DNA of 64,000 bases from Streptomyces violaceusniger (lineage in GTDB: Bacteria; Actinomycetota; Actinomycetes; Streptomycetales; Streptomycetaceae): positions 8,370,001 to 8,434,000 of the forward strand of contig BJHW01000001.1 in the NCBI GenBank assembly GCA_005405945.1, written 5' to 3'. The stretch's first letter is position 1. Every line of letters begins with the position of its first letter. The translations under genes and the position numbers were made by a program. Shown piece by piece: positions 62,816 through 64,000 of the stretch. A model generated the notes under the pieces. It saw only the letters and a list, made by a program, of their open reading frames with translations, was not told the DNA's origin and did no database searches.

Positions 62816-64000
62816 GTGTCCGACGTCGAGCTGGTGCTGCGCTCGGCCAACGTGGTCACGCCGGACGGCCCGCGCGCGGCCTCCGTGTCCGTCGCCGACG
62901 GCCGCATCGTGGCCGTCGGGCCGTACGACGCCCCGGAGCCGGACGGCGCGCGGGTCGAGGACCTCGGCGACGACGTCCTGCTCCCCGGCCTCGTCGACAC
63001 CCACGTCCATGTCAACGACCCCGGCCGCACCGCATGGGAGGGGTTCGGCTCCGCCACCCGCGCCGCCGCGGCCGGCGGCGTCACCACCCTCGTGGACATG
63101 CCGCTCAACAGCGTCCCGCCGACCACCACCGTCCCAGCCTTGGAGGTCAAACGGGCCGTCGCCCGGCGGTCGGCCCATGTCGACATCGGGTTCTGGGGCG
63201 GCGCCGTGCCCGGGAACACCCAGGAGCTACGGCCGCTGCACGACGCGGGCGTACTCGGCTTCAAAGCGTTCCTGCTCCCCTCCGGCGTGGACGAATTCCC
63301 GCCACTCGCCCCCGACCAGCTCCGGACCGCCCTCCGCGAGATCGCGGGCTTCGGCGGACTGCTCATCGTCCACGCCGAGGACGCCCGCCTCATCGACGGC
63401 GCCCCGCCGCCCACCGGCCCGCGCTACGCCGACTTCCTCGCCTCCCGCCCGCGCGCCGCCGAGCACGAGGCCATCGCGGGCCTCATCGCCCTCGCCCGCG
63501 AGCTGCACGCCCGAGAGTTGGACGCCCGCGTCCACGTCCTGCACCTCTCGTCCGCCGCCGCGCTGCCGCTGATCGCCGACGCCCGCCGTCAGGGCGTCCG
63601 GATCACCGTGGAGACCTGCCCGCACTTCCTGACCCTCACCGCCGAGGAAGTCCCCGACGGCGCCACGGAGTTCAAATGCTGTCCGCCCATCCGGGAGGCC
63701 GCCAACCAGGACGCCCTGTGGGCGGGGCTGGCGGCCGGGGAGATCGACTGCGTCGTCTCCGACCACTCGCCCTGTACGGCCGACCTCAAGGTCGGCGACT
63801 TCGGGCGGGCGTGGGGCGGCATCTCCTCGCTCCAGCTCGGGCTCCCCGCCGTGTGGACGGCGGCCCGGCGGCGCGGCCACACCCTCCACGACGTCGCCCG
63901 CTGGATGTCCACCGGCCCCGCCGCGCTCGTCGGTCTCGACCATAAGGGCGCCATCGAGGCCGGGCGCGACGCCGACTTCGCGGTCCTCGCCCCCGACGAG
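62816..64000 (+). CDS. allB: Allantoinase (3' end outside window)
   Basis: About 395 residues are visible of an expected ~445. This dihydroorotase-like amidohydrolase opens the allantoin ring to allantoate. Metal ligands are in LPGLVDTHVHVNDPGRTAWEGF (HVH), and the bridging-Lys region is GFKAFLLPSGVDEFPPL. HAEDARL, VHVLHLSSAAALPL, ETCPHFLTLTAEEVPDGATEFKCCPPIR and CVVSDHSPC follow in order, a pattern specific to allantoinases. The start is probably GTG 62816, six nt after GAGGAGG. ATG 62810 abuts that site. It is the third gene of the racemase-permease-allantoinase set and is cut by the right edge. Confidence 0.93.
   Translation, partial: MSDVELVLRSANVVTPDGPRAASVSVADGRIVAVGPYDAPEPDGARVEDLGDDVLLPGLVDTHVHVNDPGRTAWEGFGSATRAAAAGGVTTLVDMPLNSVPPTTTVPALEVKRAVARRSAHVDIGFWGGAVPGNTQELRPLHDAGVLGFKAFLLPSGVDEFPPLAPDQLRTALREIAGFGGLLIVHAEDARLIDGAPPPTGPRYADFLASRPRAAEHEAIAGLIALARELHARELDARVHVLHLSSAAALPLIADARRQGVRITVETCPHFLTLTAEEVPDGATEFKCCPPIREAANQDALWAGLAAGEIDCVVSDHSPCTADLKVGDFGRAWGGISSLQLGLPAVWTAARRRGHTLHDVARWMSTGPAALVGLDHKGAIEAGRDADFAVLAPDE

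Noticed and set aside
61253..63178. Minus-strand open frame opposite the permease and allantoinase
   Set aside because: It is an antisense shadow with no motifs. Both plus-strand genes are well supported.

Overview
The window is high-GC actinobacterial DNA (G/C-rich third codon positions, many GTG starts, AGGAGG-type ribosome sites) and reads as a Streptomyces chromosome. Its left end is one edge of a modular type I polyketide synthase (PKS) cluster. The rest is mainly metabolic and regulatory genes in which a nearly complete purine degradation pathway is spread over about 28 kb.

Layout: 1-15853 (minus strand) holds two PKS genes. The upstream gene carries a KSQ-type loading module and two extension modules (KS-AT-ACP, then KS-AT-KR-ACP). 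The next gene begins a fully reducing module (KS-AT-DH-ER...) and runs off the left edge. All acyltransferases carry YASH-type methylmalonyl signatures. 16257-28597: rsgA, a flavin disulfide-reductase family enzyme, a PP2C-type phosphatase with a long disordered stretch, a PoxB-like pyruvate oxidase, a GH38 alpha-mannosidase, an anti-sigma-type ATPase and a DUF2637 membrane protein. 28945-33363: a GntR regulator, a quinone oxidoreductase and enoyl-CoA hydratase divergent from an HxlR regulator with a clear palindrome between them, and a helical-repeat protein. 33599-40947: a PucR regulator divergent from a three-subunit xanthine dehydrogenase and its XdhC accessory protein. 41164-51795: a secreted GH6 cellulase, a Tat-exported PI-PLC, CorA, a GAF-LuxR regulator, two acyl-CoA ligases, a zinc metallopeptidase lipoprotein and a zinc-ribbon/Mrr-like protein. 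52048-64000: a coupled pair of small genes, uraD-hiuH-uricase-8-oxoguanine deaminase, malate synthase, a MobA/MocA-like nucleotidyltransferase, DUF5955, an IclR regulator, a hydantoin/allantoin racemase, an NCS1 permease and allantoinase (cut by the right edge).

Together the purine genes take xanthine to urate (Xdh), then to 5-hydroxyisourate, OHCU and allantoin (uricase, HiuH, UraD), and on to allantoate (racemase, allantoinase). Malate synthase would capture the glyoxylate released later. Shared inverted repeats upstream of uraD, aceB, the racemase, the permease and allB suggest common regulators.

About 26 single-base losses, essentially all in short G/C runs, break 16 otherwise normal genes. 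I treat these as sequence errors, annotate each gene across the break and give the position. Three long palindromic repeat elements sit in or beside intergenic spaces at about 45.4, 51.95 and 59.2 kb.
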